A stretch of DNA of 64,000 bases, from the NCBI GenBank assembly GCA_036507285.1, contig CM071838.1:10964162-11028161 (forward strand), in the 5' to 3' direction. The position numbers were made by a program, and so were the translations under genes. This DNA is from Trichosanthes cucumerina (Eukaryota; Streptophyta; Magnoliopsida; Cucurbitales; Cucurbitaceae). Shown piece by piece: positions 10,805 through 20,579 of the stretch (its first letter is position 1; every line of letters starts with the position of its first letter). The notes beneath the pieces are model-generated. The model was not told where the DNA came from. It saw nothing but the letters and a program-made list of their open reading frames with translations, and made no database searches.

Positions 10805-12406
10805 CTATGTACTATTTTAACGAGGGAGAATAGTGAGAGATAAATCGGGAAGTGGGAATTGTGATATCCATGTCTCTTTTTCCTTTTATTTATTTGTTTA
10901 ATTTATTTTTAATTTAATTTAACTATTAATTAAATTAAATAAATTTCATATAAATATATTTAAACGAAACTCTTTCCCATAATTTATAGTTTTAATTTAT
11001 TTAATTTAATTAAATTGACTAATTAATTAATGCACTAATTAATAATTTCTAAATTAAATATCACATATTTAATTTAGGTCTTATAATTAAATCATATTTA
11101 ATCAATCTCCCCTAACTTATAGTTTTACATTTTATGTGCAATAAATTTTAACCTATAGTTTTTTTTTAATATGAATCTTATTCATATTAAAATAATATTT
11201 GAACTCTTTCAAATATTTAATTCTCTCATAAATTAAATTTAAATCGTATCTAAAATTAAATTTATATAATAAAGTTTTAATCAACATAAAAATTTTATAT
11301 TATAATGTATCGTTATACATTAAATTAATTCCCAAAGTGAATTTGAACATTTCAAATTTCAATTAATATCAAGCAATCTTAGTACCTTTTACGAGCCAGA
11401 CCTAATGGACCTACAGCTTAGAAGCTTCAACGTTACAAGATTAATTGGCTAATCTCATTACCCGCTTAATCGACATTCGTTAACTACACACTCCACTAAA
11501 AATCTGTAGCTGCACTCTTCTCACTGCAAGTATTTTTCTGTGTCTATGGATAAAGACCAATAACAACAAGTCAATCCTTCACGAGTGTCCGTAACACCAG
11601 GTGGGTCAAATTATCATTTTACCCTTGGGTCACATCTATGGCCTTAAGTACCAGTGCTCCTCTAATGAACAACATATCTATGGTCCAACAAACATAAACT
11701 CCTCTCGGCTAGTGAGAGGGTAGGGAACTTTGTTCAAATCTCGGAGGCACCACTTAAAGGACATACTTATCTACTTGCCCTAAGTCGGGAAGGAGTGAAT
11801 TCCATCTTCAGAGTTAAGTTCACAACTATCCAAACGGTTTTGTCCCAAGAAGGTAGGCTTATTGAGTCGGCGTCTCGGGCCACTCTCACTCATATTAGTC
11901 AAATGACAATTCTTTGCATATAGGAGTTCGTAACTCAGGATTAAGATCAAGTTGCCTAGATCATCCTATTGAAATAGAAACTTAAATAGTCAACGGAGTT
12001 ACATCTATCGGTTACTATTTCGCAGTCTGATCTTATGTGAACTCATCACATAGGACACCCTCACTCACATGTCACCTATACGAACGTGTTGGATCATTTT
12101 GTTTGTATCAATTACAAAAGTAGACCATATCCATAGTGTCACCAGGATAAGGTACCCAACCTCATCCCTATACTATAGACCCCTTTAGGCTATTTTCTGA
12201 ACCTTGATCCTCATATGTCCCCACACACAATTCAAGACACTTAATACAATCTAGGATGTTTGTTTATTGGATTTAAGGTTAATTTAAGACAAACCATATA
12301 AAATCCAACAACATATGTATGAATAGTAATAATGACATTTTATTGATAGAATTGGAACAAATTGCAAAAATTACAAACTACGAGTTTTATGGAATAAAAC
12401 CCAACA
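10805..12406 (-). mobile_element. Minus-strand TGTTGGG-family LTR, 3' end unclear
   Basis: On the minus strand it begins TGTTGGGTTTTATTCC at 12406. From there it is collinear with the LTRs at 6465 and 50947 through the conserved middle (gaacatttcaaat, gctcctctaatgaac, ggtaggcttattgagtcgg, all as read on +). Homology fades near 10805, before the family's CCATCA/CCCTTCA end. The 5' flanking pentamer would be actgg (12407-12411, + strand). I find no matching copy on the left, so this copy looks truncated or rearranged. Confidence 0.7.
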
Positions 12407-12411
12407 ACTGG

Positions 12412-12720
12412 AACATTATTGCCTCGACCACTCCAATAAAAATTAAGATGATTCCTCCATCCTAAATTATATGTGTTGGAATATAGGTTGTTCTTCTACA
12501 TATTCAAATTTCCAACATAATTAACAGAGGCAGAATTACTAGGACAAAACTTAAATGTGTGAGCTTCCCCACAATACGCACATGATTCAACTGTGACTTG
12601 ATTAATTGCTAAAGCATTTTGTGAAGTACTCCCCACCATCAAATTCTTAGGCATGTTTGTCATCGATGCAATATGTGCACTGCTCGAGGATAATGCGTCA
12701 ACTTCAAGTTTCCTTGCTTC
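12412..12720 (-). pseudogene. Athila/Ty3-gypsy gag fragment with CCHC-type knuckle
   Basis: Read on the minus strand from about 12720, the frame gives EARKLEVDALSSSSAHIASM, then a zinc knuckle of the Athila-gag type CAYCGEAHTFKFC (C-x2-C-x3-H-x4-C) and PSNSASVNYVGNLNM. A stop follows (about 12509), then KNNLYSNTYNLGWRNHLNF. The order knuckle, NYVGN and NPYSNTYNPGWRNHPNF-like motif is characteristic of this gag family (from memory). The frame is cut where the minus-strand LTR begins at 12406. Only this C-terminal part of gag survives. Confidence 0.7.
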
Positions 12721-12837
12721 TTTTTCCCATGGTTATTGCGAACATCAACCCATTGAGAATTATTAGTAGAAGGTGATTAGCGTGGGTCACCAGTTTACCC
12801 GTACTAGTTGACCTATTTTGATTCTAGAGCTTAATGC

Positions 12838-13131
12838 CATCATCAAATGTCTAGTTTCGATAACAAAGAGAAATATATCTCTGATAGTAGAATCTAATTC
12901 GCTGGAAATTATCGAATTAATTAAGGAAAATATTGTTGATCACACTAAAGCAAATGATTTCTCAGCAGAAATATTACAATTATAAAATGATTGACAAAAT
13001 ATTTCATTCAAGCATATTTCGTGAGATACAAATAAGGAAGCACACAATTTAGTCCAAAAAAATCCCGAGCTTCGAAATGACGAAATTTGGTTGGATGAGC
13101 CTTCCATGGATCTTTCATATTTCTTATTGTA
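12838..13131 (+). pseudogene. RNase H-like (RVT_3) domain fragment
   Basis: The + strand reads SLIVESNSLEIIELIKEN, a short gap, then FSAEILQL, a stop, ISFKHIS, a stop, DTNKEAHNLVQKNPELRNDE and IWLDEPSMDLSYF. This follows the second half of plant reverse-transcriptase-like RNase H domains: the acidic residue of the VES(D/N)S strand, the F-x-H-I/V-x-R-x-x-N-x-x-AH segment, and a Trp near the C-terminus. At least three in-frame stops make it a pseudogene. It could derive from a LINE or from a host RNase H-like gene. It runs opposite to the neighbouring gag fragment, so it is a separate insertion. Confidence 0.6.
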
Positions 13132-13487
13132 ATTTTTGCAACATGTATTCATATCTACTCAAAAAAATAAAATAAAATAAAATAAAATCTTTCCCCCTCA
13201 CACTTACTTATTATAGTAGAAAAAATTATTATTAACATTTAAAGATTTTAGAAAAATTAAAAAATCGGATAGGGAAACTGAAAAGGGCTACATAATACAA
13301 TTTCCGAATACTTTTCTTAGCATGATTGGATGAATGTGATTTGAGATATGAGAGTAGCTTGGTGATTGAATCGTTATTTGTATATATATATATATATTTA
13401 AAGAAAACCATTCTTTTTTTTTTTCTGAAGAATTTTAATGAGAAGAAGACAGTGAGGAAGAGTAACTTGGGCAAGTTTCTCTAAAAA

Positions 13488-13983
13488 GAAACTATAAAAC
13501 AATTTTATATTTATTTATGACTCTTTATGTATGTTTCAAGAATTTTTGTGGTGTGGCTTTCTTTAGGGGTCTTAATAGTTTGCCTAAAACTCTCCAAAAA
13601 ATTAATTCTAACTGTAATTACAATCCTTTTATTAGTCAAATTTTTAGAATTGACAGTTGTAAATATTCTTTATTTTTCTATTCATTTTTAAGCAAATTTT
13701 ATAAAATATATATTTCCATGGTTTATCTTTTTGCAATTTGTGTTGATTCTTAATAATTATAATTTAATATTCTGCTTCTTCTATTATTATTAAAAAATGA
13801 CTAATGAAAATATAAGGACGAATTATAAGTTATAACATAGACAAATATACTAGTCAATTCACATTCTCTTCTACCCATATATTTATAATTTTTCTCTTAC
13901 AAGTATATTAATAATTAAATTTAATCTAGTTATTATTAAATTTTTAAATGAAAACACAAGCTGCAAATTCAAACCTAAAGCTA
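13488..13983 (+). repeat. Direct repeat, right copy, left half (split by the MULE)
   Basis: Paralogue of 9951-10578 (same landmark words). It is interrupted at the TSD ctaaagcta (13975-13983) and resumes at 20197-20258 (taaaacaatatatcttaaatt...attaaacca). The shared block ends at attaaacca in both copies. Confidence 0.75.
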
Positions 13984-14140
13984 GGGCATTTTTTTATTAA
14001 TATTGTTGTTTTTTAAACTTTTTTTATAAGTATTATTATTTTCAAACTATTTTTAAAAATATTGTTGTTTTTTTACACCTGGCGGATGGGACGACCATCC
14101 AGACGCGGATGATAATCGTCTCTGAGACGACCATCTAACA
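13984..14140 (+). repeat. MULE left terminal inverted repeat
   Basis: The AT-rich outer part is followed by ttgtttttttacacctggcg and gaccatccagacg. It matches the reverse complement of 20030-20187, with small indels such as an extra gatggga after the acacctggcg motif. The pairing weakens after about 150 bp. Confidence 0.85.
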
Positions 14141-14290
14141 CGTTGCGCGCATTCAGCAGATGGTCGTGTAGAGGCGATCATTTTTTAAAACGACAGTTTC
14201 GTTTTTAAGATGGTCATCTCTTGGTCGTCTCTTAAAGAGACGACCATAACAGGAAACAAAACCCACAAGAGACGACCATAACAAACAAAA
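14088..14290. promoter_or_regulatory. Left subterminal GGTCGTCTC repeat cluster
   Basis: The words gacgacca/tggtcgtc recur in both orientations at about 14091, 14118, 14160, 14232, 14256 and 14270, including the hairpin tcgtctcttaaagagacga near 14232-14250. An equivalent cluster lies at 19950-20090. Clustered inverted subterminal words are plausible transposase-binding sites. That role is inference. Confidence 0.5.
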
Positions 14291-14756
14291 CCCACCTTCT
14301 TCTTAATCGTTTCATTTGTCCCTTTCCTATTTTCTCAAAATCCATTACCCCACTCACAATCTACCCCACCATCTCATTGCCCCACTCAAATTCTACCCCA
14401 CCATCTTTGTCGTTTTGTGGTAGAGGGTCGTGGACTATACAATCTCTACATATATCATCCATTCGTAAGTGTTCTTTATACTTTTTTCATTTTTTCTTTC
14501 AATATAACTTGTGTAGATCTAAATCATGAGTTTCATATTATTGACTAGATGATTCTTTTGGGTTGGATGAGTTTGGTTTATTATATTATTAGTTGAAAGT
14601 TAAGAAAAATTTGACCTTAGGTATGATTTTGAAGTTTTTTTGTTGGATGATTTTAGTTTATGATTTATTTGATTTTATTTTTAATTTAGGAAGAAAAAAT
14701 AATTTTGTGTATTGATTGAATTAGGATTTTGGTTATGGATTTAATTTATGATTTAT

Positions 14757-14899
14757 TTGATTTTATTTTTAATTTAGGTTGAATTGATTGTATCATGAAT
14801 TGTTTTGTTTTTTAATTTGATTTTATTTTTAATTTAGGTTGAATTGATTGTTTCATGAATTGTTTTGTTTTTTAATTTGATTTTATTTTTAATTTAGGT
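14757..14899 (+). repeat. 60-bp tandem repeat in the MULE leader
   Basis: The word ttttatttttaatttaggtt recurs at 14761 and 14821, and ttttatttttaatttagg again at 14881, giving an exact 60-bp spacing and about 2.4 copies. A related unit sits near 14670. Each unit ends in a pyrimidine/A-rich stretch and AG, so it resembles repeated splice-acceptor sequence. It lies between the TIR and the transposase. Confidence 0.8.
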
Positions 14900-14992
14900 T
14901 TTTTTATTAGAATTAATAATGAAATAAAGTAAATATCGGATAAAAACTACTGTGTTGGGTTGATTTATATTTTTTTTATTTTTTTTTTAGAA

Positions 14993-17471
14993 ATGGGAGA
15001 CAAATGTTTAGGATTTGTTTTACACAAAAATCATTCTATGAATGACAGTGTTGATTATGACCAAGAAGCATGTGGAGGTTTTACGATTTAATGTGAACAA
15101 TGGGGTCATATTTGAACAATTTGTTGAGATGGTAGGACTATCACTTGGTGTAGATGTCATGACTAATCAATTAGAGATAGTGTATAGACACCCCGAGTTA
15201 ACACTATCTGGAACAATAAGATATACACCAATCCCAATTCCTAATCATCAAGCAATGAACTTAATGTTCTCAATTGCGATGCCAATCCCGTCTCTTGTGC
15301 ATTTATACATTAGTGTGAAACAAGGCATCATAGATCCTCATGATTTGGAAGGAACCCCTAATCCATGCATTGAACAAAGCTAATGTATAGATCCTGAGCC
15401 TGAATCAGTTGTCCAACCATGTGATATCGAAGACATGGTTGTAGACAATAGATATAAGGATTTCAGAACAGAAACAGACGATGAGTTTGAGGATTTAGAC
15501 TTTAGTGGCAGGGAACATGTTGTTCCTTCAGAATCATTCACTCAGTTAGATAGCGATGCAAACACTATGGAATATGATCTCATCCAAGAACTAGTGGTTG
15601 TCGAAAGAAACTTACTATATAAAGGGTTCATTTGTAATAATAAAGAGATCCTTCAATATTTGGTCAAGTGTTTTGCAATCAAGTGTCACTCTTCATATGA
15701 GGTCGTGGAATCAAAACCTGCGATATGGGCAGTAAGATGTCAAAAATGGGAGGATGGTTGCAGATGGCGGTTGCGTGCTATAAAAAAAAATCTCATGGTT
15801 TTTTTTAGATCACCCAATATGGGGAGGAACATAATTGTTTTTATTATGAGTTTAATCAAAGTCACGTGCAATTGGATTTTACACTGATTGCCATAGAAGT
15901 TTGTGAAAGTGTGAAAAATAAGTTTTTGATCAGTGTATCACAATTGCAAATTGATATAAAAGAAAAATATGGTTATCATGTCCCATATCAAAGGGTATGG
16001 GAAGGAAAACAGAAGGTTTTGATAAGAATTTTTGGTGAATGGGATGATTCATATAAGTTTTTGCCTAAGTGGATGCACATGGTGAAGATTACAAATCTGG
16101 GTACACGTGTAAAGTGGAAAGTTAAATATTATAGTGAAAATATCGGACATGTCATACTTACTTCAGTTTTTTGGTCGCTTGGCCCTTGCATCAAGGCTTT
16201 CAAAAAATGTCGACCAATAATTCAAGTAGATGGAACTCATCTATATGGAAAATATAAAGGAAAAGTATTAATTGCTACAACAGTTGACTCCAATGGCAAA
16301 TTGCTTCCACTTACGTTTGCTGTGGTGGACGAAAAGTGTCGGGAAACATGGGGTTGGTTTTTGAAACACCTTCGTTAAATTTTTTCACAGAAAGATATAT
16401 GTTTGATTTCAGATCGACATGGAGGTATAATTTCTGCTGTTAACTCTCCAGCGAATGGTAATTCACATCACCGATTTTGTCTACGACACATTGCAAACAA
16501 TTTTAATGCAAAATATAAGTGTCGAAAATTGAGAAATTTGGTCTATCGTGCTGGTTGTCAACACCAAATCCGTAAATACAATAATGTTGTTGAACAAATC
16601 AAGTCAATGAATGGAAATTGTATGAGTTTTTTCAATAACATTAGTCTCGACAAATGGACTCAATCACACGACGGAGGGTTTAGATATGGGTGGATGACCA
16701 CTAACTTGGCAGAGAGCGTGAATGAAGTTCTTAAAGGAGGGCGTATGTTGCCGATCACTGCATTTGCACAACTTACATTCTACAAGTGTGTAGAGTATTT
16801 TGAGAAAAGAAGAGAAGAAATAAGAACTGTCGTCGAACAAAGAGAGAAATATACAAGGTATATATAAATTATTTTTTTTATTATTATCATAACATTATTA
16901 ATGCTCTAACCAATGAAATGTATATCAGATATGTGTTGGATAAAATTATGCGGTGGGCTTCACGATCCACTAAGCATGCAATGATATCTTATGATCGTGA
17001 AACCGATGTCTTTCATGTCAAAACTGGACTCCATTACTTCAATGTTAAAGAAGGGAATGTTCAATCATTGAGGTTAGTTAGGGTGAAAACGGTTCAACTC
17101 ATTATTGTTCGCGCAATAAGTGGCAATCGTATGGCATGCCATGCTCACATTTTATGGCTGTTTGTTCGCATCTGAAGTTGAATTTTGAAGATTTTATCGA
17201 GGACACTTACAAACTCACTACATATAAGGAATGTTATAGTCCTCAATTTCAACCAATTCCACATGAAGATTATTGGATCACACCCACTAACATGCCTGTT
17301 TTATATGCTGATCCAAAGTTGTTGAGAGAAGTTGGTAGACCAAAGAGTTCGTGCTACCACAATGAGATGGATTGGAGAAAGCCAAGTACTCAACAACGAT
17401 GTGGGTTATGCAATCAATTGGGTCATAATCGAAAGGGTTGTCCTTCGAGACGTAGGGAAACACCTCTGTAA
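14993..17471 (+). pseudogene. MuDR-family transposase (decayed)
   Basis: The enzyme would cut and move the MULE. Order of parts: an N-terminal MuDR-type domain (15042-15383; TIRYTPIPIP), an acidic linker (15435-15600), the second MuDR DNA-binding part (about 15600-15780; AIKCHSSYEVVES), and the DDE domain with PIIQVDGTHLYGKYKG (first Asp, about 16220) and LISDRHGGI (second Asp, about 16409). The candidate Glu follows in AESVNEVLK (about 16715). Then come a short intron (about 16859-16928), a SWIM-like motif near 17120-17175 and a CCHC knuckle CGLCNQLGHNRKGC (about 17400). Breaks: a frameshift after the first ATG (14993), a stop at 15381, a frameshift near the A9/T8 runs (15780-15810), a stop at 16376 and a frameshift near 17080. 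The SWIM CxC reads CSR, so its second Cys is lost. Confidence 0.9.
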
Positions 17472-17678
17472 TTTTATTTTTCTATTGGAATTTAATAAAC
17501 AATTTGTATTATTTTTTAGTACACTCAACAATTAATGAAGATCAATCCATTACTAGATACACCTTTGTAATTTTGTTCTTTTCATCTCCAATTAATAAAT
17601 ATATCATGGTTGTTTATTATAAGTCATGAATATTTACAATTAATAAATATACCATGTTTGTTCATTTTATTGTAGGTC

Positions 17679-19716
17679 ATGAATATCAATCTAGGTCCGC
17701 TTGATCCATCAGTTCTATATGCACAAAAAACACATCGATCCCAACTTGTTTGGAATGATCAGAACGTAGAAGAGTTACATTGTCGACGTAGGGAAGCAGT
17801 TGTATCTCGGACCATCCCACTACATCGACACATACTCCCTCATTTACGTGCAGCAAGGTTGGAAGGGGTGTCCATATTAGGTTTCATTCAGTTGGACTGA
17901 CACTTCATTACTGCACTAGTAGTGAGGTGGAGACCGGAAACCCATACATTCCATATGTCTGGCGGGGAATGCACCATTACTTTACAGGACGTGGCAGTTC
18001 TGCTTGGGTTGTCAGTGGATGGCGAAACATCACTTTGGAACTCGAGGTATAATTGGAGTCAGACATGTGAATTACTACTTGGGGTGACTCCAGGCCCTAA
18101 TCAGATTAGAGGATCCAGGCTAAGCTTACCCTGGTTAGCTTCACAATTTCAGGGGTTGAACGACAATGCAGATAATGCCACAATAGCTGGTATGCTAGGG
18201 CATACATTTTACAGTTATTTGGTGGAAACTTTCTGTGACAAGTCCGGAGATAAGGTGCACCTTATGTTCCTGCCTCTACTTGCGTACTTTGAGAATGCAG
18301 GGAGATATGTTTGGGGTGGAACATGTCTATCCTAGTTGTATAGACAGCTATGCAAGGCGAGTCGACTAGATGCTCGTGAGGTTGCTGGGTCTATGATTCT
18401 TCTCCAATTATGGGGTTGGGAAGTTTTCCATCAATGGCTTCCCAGCGTCGCCACATGAACGATGTTGCATTGGTTGGACGTGCACTTGGTTCTCGGTATG
18501 TACTAAGTTACATTTTTTAGCAAATTTTATTTAATTAATTTAGACAATCTCTATTTTGAGAAACAATTTTTAAATATTATTGTAGATGGAGAGATCAATT
18601 TTGTGTCACCGGGTCTGCTACACATGTTCTGGTTCAGTACAGATATATGTTCGATCTTATAAAACCTGACCTGGTATGTGTTTCTGATCCCTAGCTTATT
18701 TTTATGTACTTTTAATTTGTTTCAAAATTCATATTTTGAATTTCAGATTATATGGGAGCCATACAGAGACATAATAGCTACATTGCCTGAAATGTGTAGA
18801 AATGGTGAAGATATTTGGCGGACAGTAAGCCCACTGATTTGTTTCCATGTTATTGAGTGACATTTGCCGAATCGAGTGCTGAGGCAGTTTGGGATGAAAC
18901 AAGGTATCCCTGAAGCATGCCAGACAGAACCAAAATTGCACGAGATTGACCTTAGACAAAGTGATTGGGCGATCGCGCTAGCATCATATGTAGCCAGTTG
19001 ACATTCACGTCGTCAGTCTATAGTCATTGCTCCTCCAGTTGATGCCTATGGATCTACAACCCCTGACTACAATGACTGATATCAGAATATTACTCGACGA
19101 TTCCTCACTCGAGATGGAGCGTCATTTGGTGAAGCGGTACATTTAGAAATATTGCCTACTTACAAATGTATGTCAATCATATATTCATTTACAAATATTG
19201 CCTATTTTTCATGTCATTTGCAGAGGTCGTGCTTTAGACAAATTCGATCTCTTACACAAGATTTAGGGATTTTGAATTTGTGCGATAGTGGAGAATGAAA
19301 TATGGACTAGATTCATCATATGTATAACATCCCTATAGTTCCCCCGCTTGGTCCTAGGCAAAGAAGGCATCGTAGAGGTCATCAAGCAAATGTTGGTGTA
19401 CAGGAGGTTCAGGGTCATGATGAGGTTCATCATGATACAGAGGACATACCTCCCACAACTCAAACTCAAGAAGGTATTGGTTCTTCGACAATGATGATGA
19501 TGATACCGATTCCTGGTTCACATTATTTTCCCCTCATCACATTATGCTTCTGAGGCTGGTCCATCGTCGTCGTCACATACTCGGAGGCATGGGCGTGGAC
19601 GTGGAGAATATGATTATTACTTGTATCAAACTGGAGGACAGGAGTGAGATAAGGACGAGGAGGAAACACAAGAGGATGCACAAATAGGACGTACTCGACG
19701 CCCTAGAAATCACTAG
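17679..19716 (+). pseudogene. Plant mobile domain (MAIN/PP7 long-form type) gene inside the MULE
   Basis: The reading frame matches the plant mobile domain (PMD, 'aminotransferase-like, plant mobile') of proteins often annotated as 'serine/threonine phosphatase 7 long form homolog': FHMSGGECTITLQDVAVLLG, RGSRLSLPWLASQF, HLMFLPLLAYFENAGRYVWG, LYRQLCKASRLDAREVAGS, IIWEPYRDII and LPNRVLRQFGMKQGIP. Introns are visible at 18496-18585, 18674-18746 and 19137-19223, all GT-AG. In-frame stops occur at 17898, 18333, 18858, about 19000 and about 19077. A further stop near 19646 lies in the divergent C-terminal tail. The first five fall where the family has, or plausibly has, Trp. No phosphatase domain is present. 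The gene starts about 200 bp after the transposase stop, on the same strand. PMD proteins act in silencing and developmental gene expression in Arabidopsis (MAIN, MAIL1). A role for the copy in this element is unknown. Confidence 0.85.
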
Positions 19717-19949
19717 ACTGTTGTTTTTTTTTTACATTTTTCATGTGTGAACAAAACACTATTATTTTAAATTAATGTTATATTTTTCTATTTCTAAACA
19801 AGATATCTTTATTCAACCATAAAAATTAAATTAATTAATAAAAATATAACAAATTTGAAAAAAAAAATGGAAAAAAAATCTTAATATATCAATCCTTAAT
19901 CCACAACCCCACTATTGAGCAACCCCATTATTAAATTTTGATCTCTGTT

Positions 19950-20090
19950 ATGGTCGTCCCTTGAAGAGACGACCATAAAAATATATGGAAGATGGTCGTC
20001 TCGAGACGACGAACATCTGCCATGTTTGCGAACGGCTGAGATGGTTGTCTCTTGAAGAGACGACCATCATCCACGTCTGGATGGTCGCGC
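19950..20090. promoter_or_regulatory. Right subterminal GGTCGTCTC repeat cluster
   Basis: Contains tggtcgtcccttgaagagac, ggtcgtctcgagacgac and ttgtctcttgaagagacgac, three imperfect palindromes in 140 bp just inside the right TIR. They mirror the left cluster at 14088-14290. Confidence 0.5.
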
Positions 20091-20187
20091 CAGGTGTAAA
20101 AAAACAACAATATTTTTAAAAATAGTTTAAAAATAATAATATTTTTTAAAAAAATTTAAAAAACAACAATATTAATAAAAAAAACCC
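20030..20187 (-). repeat. MULE right terminal inverted repeat
   Basis: Reverse complement of the left TIR with small indels. The outermost bases are ...aaaaaaaccc before the TSD ctaaagcta at 20188-20196. Confidence 0.85.
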
Positions 20188-20196
20188 CTAAAGCTA

Positions 20197-20258
20197 AGCA
20201 TCTAAAATAAGATATTATTTTAAAACAATATATCTTAAATTTAGATTAAACCAATAAA
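20197..20258 (+). repeat. Direct repeat, right copy, right half
   Basis: Continuation of the 13488-13983 copy after the MULE insertion. It matches about 10526-10578 (gatactattttaaaacaatatatc, attaaacca). Confidence 0.7.
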
Positions 20259-20579
20259 CAATTCTGTAGAACTTAAAAAATCAAATGAGAAGTTTGAAAA
20301 TATCAGTAGGGACGAGACAGACGCTGGAGAGTCCACGTCTTTGATTAGGCCTCCCTCCTTGTCCTCGACCAACGCATTTGTCAATCGGATCCCTCGATAG
20401 AAGATCAATCAGTCCAAAATTCGCTTTCTCGATCTCATTCCACATGGATTTCCACAATCAATTCCAGTCCTGACTGTTCCTAAATGCTCGATCATCCCTA
20501 GGGTTTGATTCCCCTCTCTGTAACTTTAATCCCAAATTTCGCTTCGAATTTGGTCCAGATTCCTGAAGATACCAAACCC

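Larger units (their letters stand above)
13984..20187 (+). mobile_element. Mutator-like element (MULE) with transposase and plant-mobile-domain gene
   Basis: The 6204-bp element is bounded by a perfect 9-bp target duplication, ctaaagcta, at 13975-13983 and 20188-20196. Its terminal inverted repeats of about 150 bp start GGGCATTTTTTTATTAATA (left) and GGGGTTTTTTTTATTAATA (right arm, reversed). The paralogous direct repeat at 9951-10578 is the unoccupied site. Inside, on the same strand, are a MuDR-type transposase (about 14993-17471) and a plant-mobile-domain gene (17679-19716). Both are broken by stops and frameshifts. The 9-bp TSD plus a transposase with MuDR, MULE, SWIM and CCHC parts identifies the superfamily. 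Confidence 0.92.
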
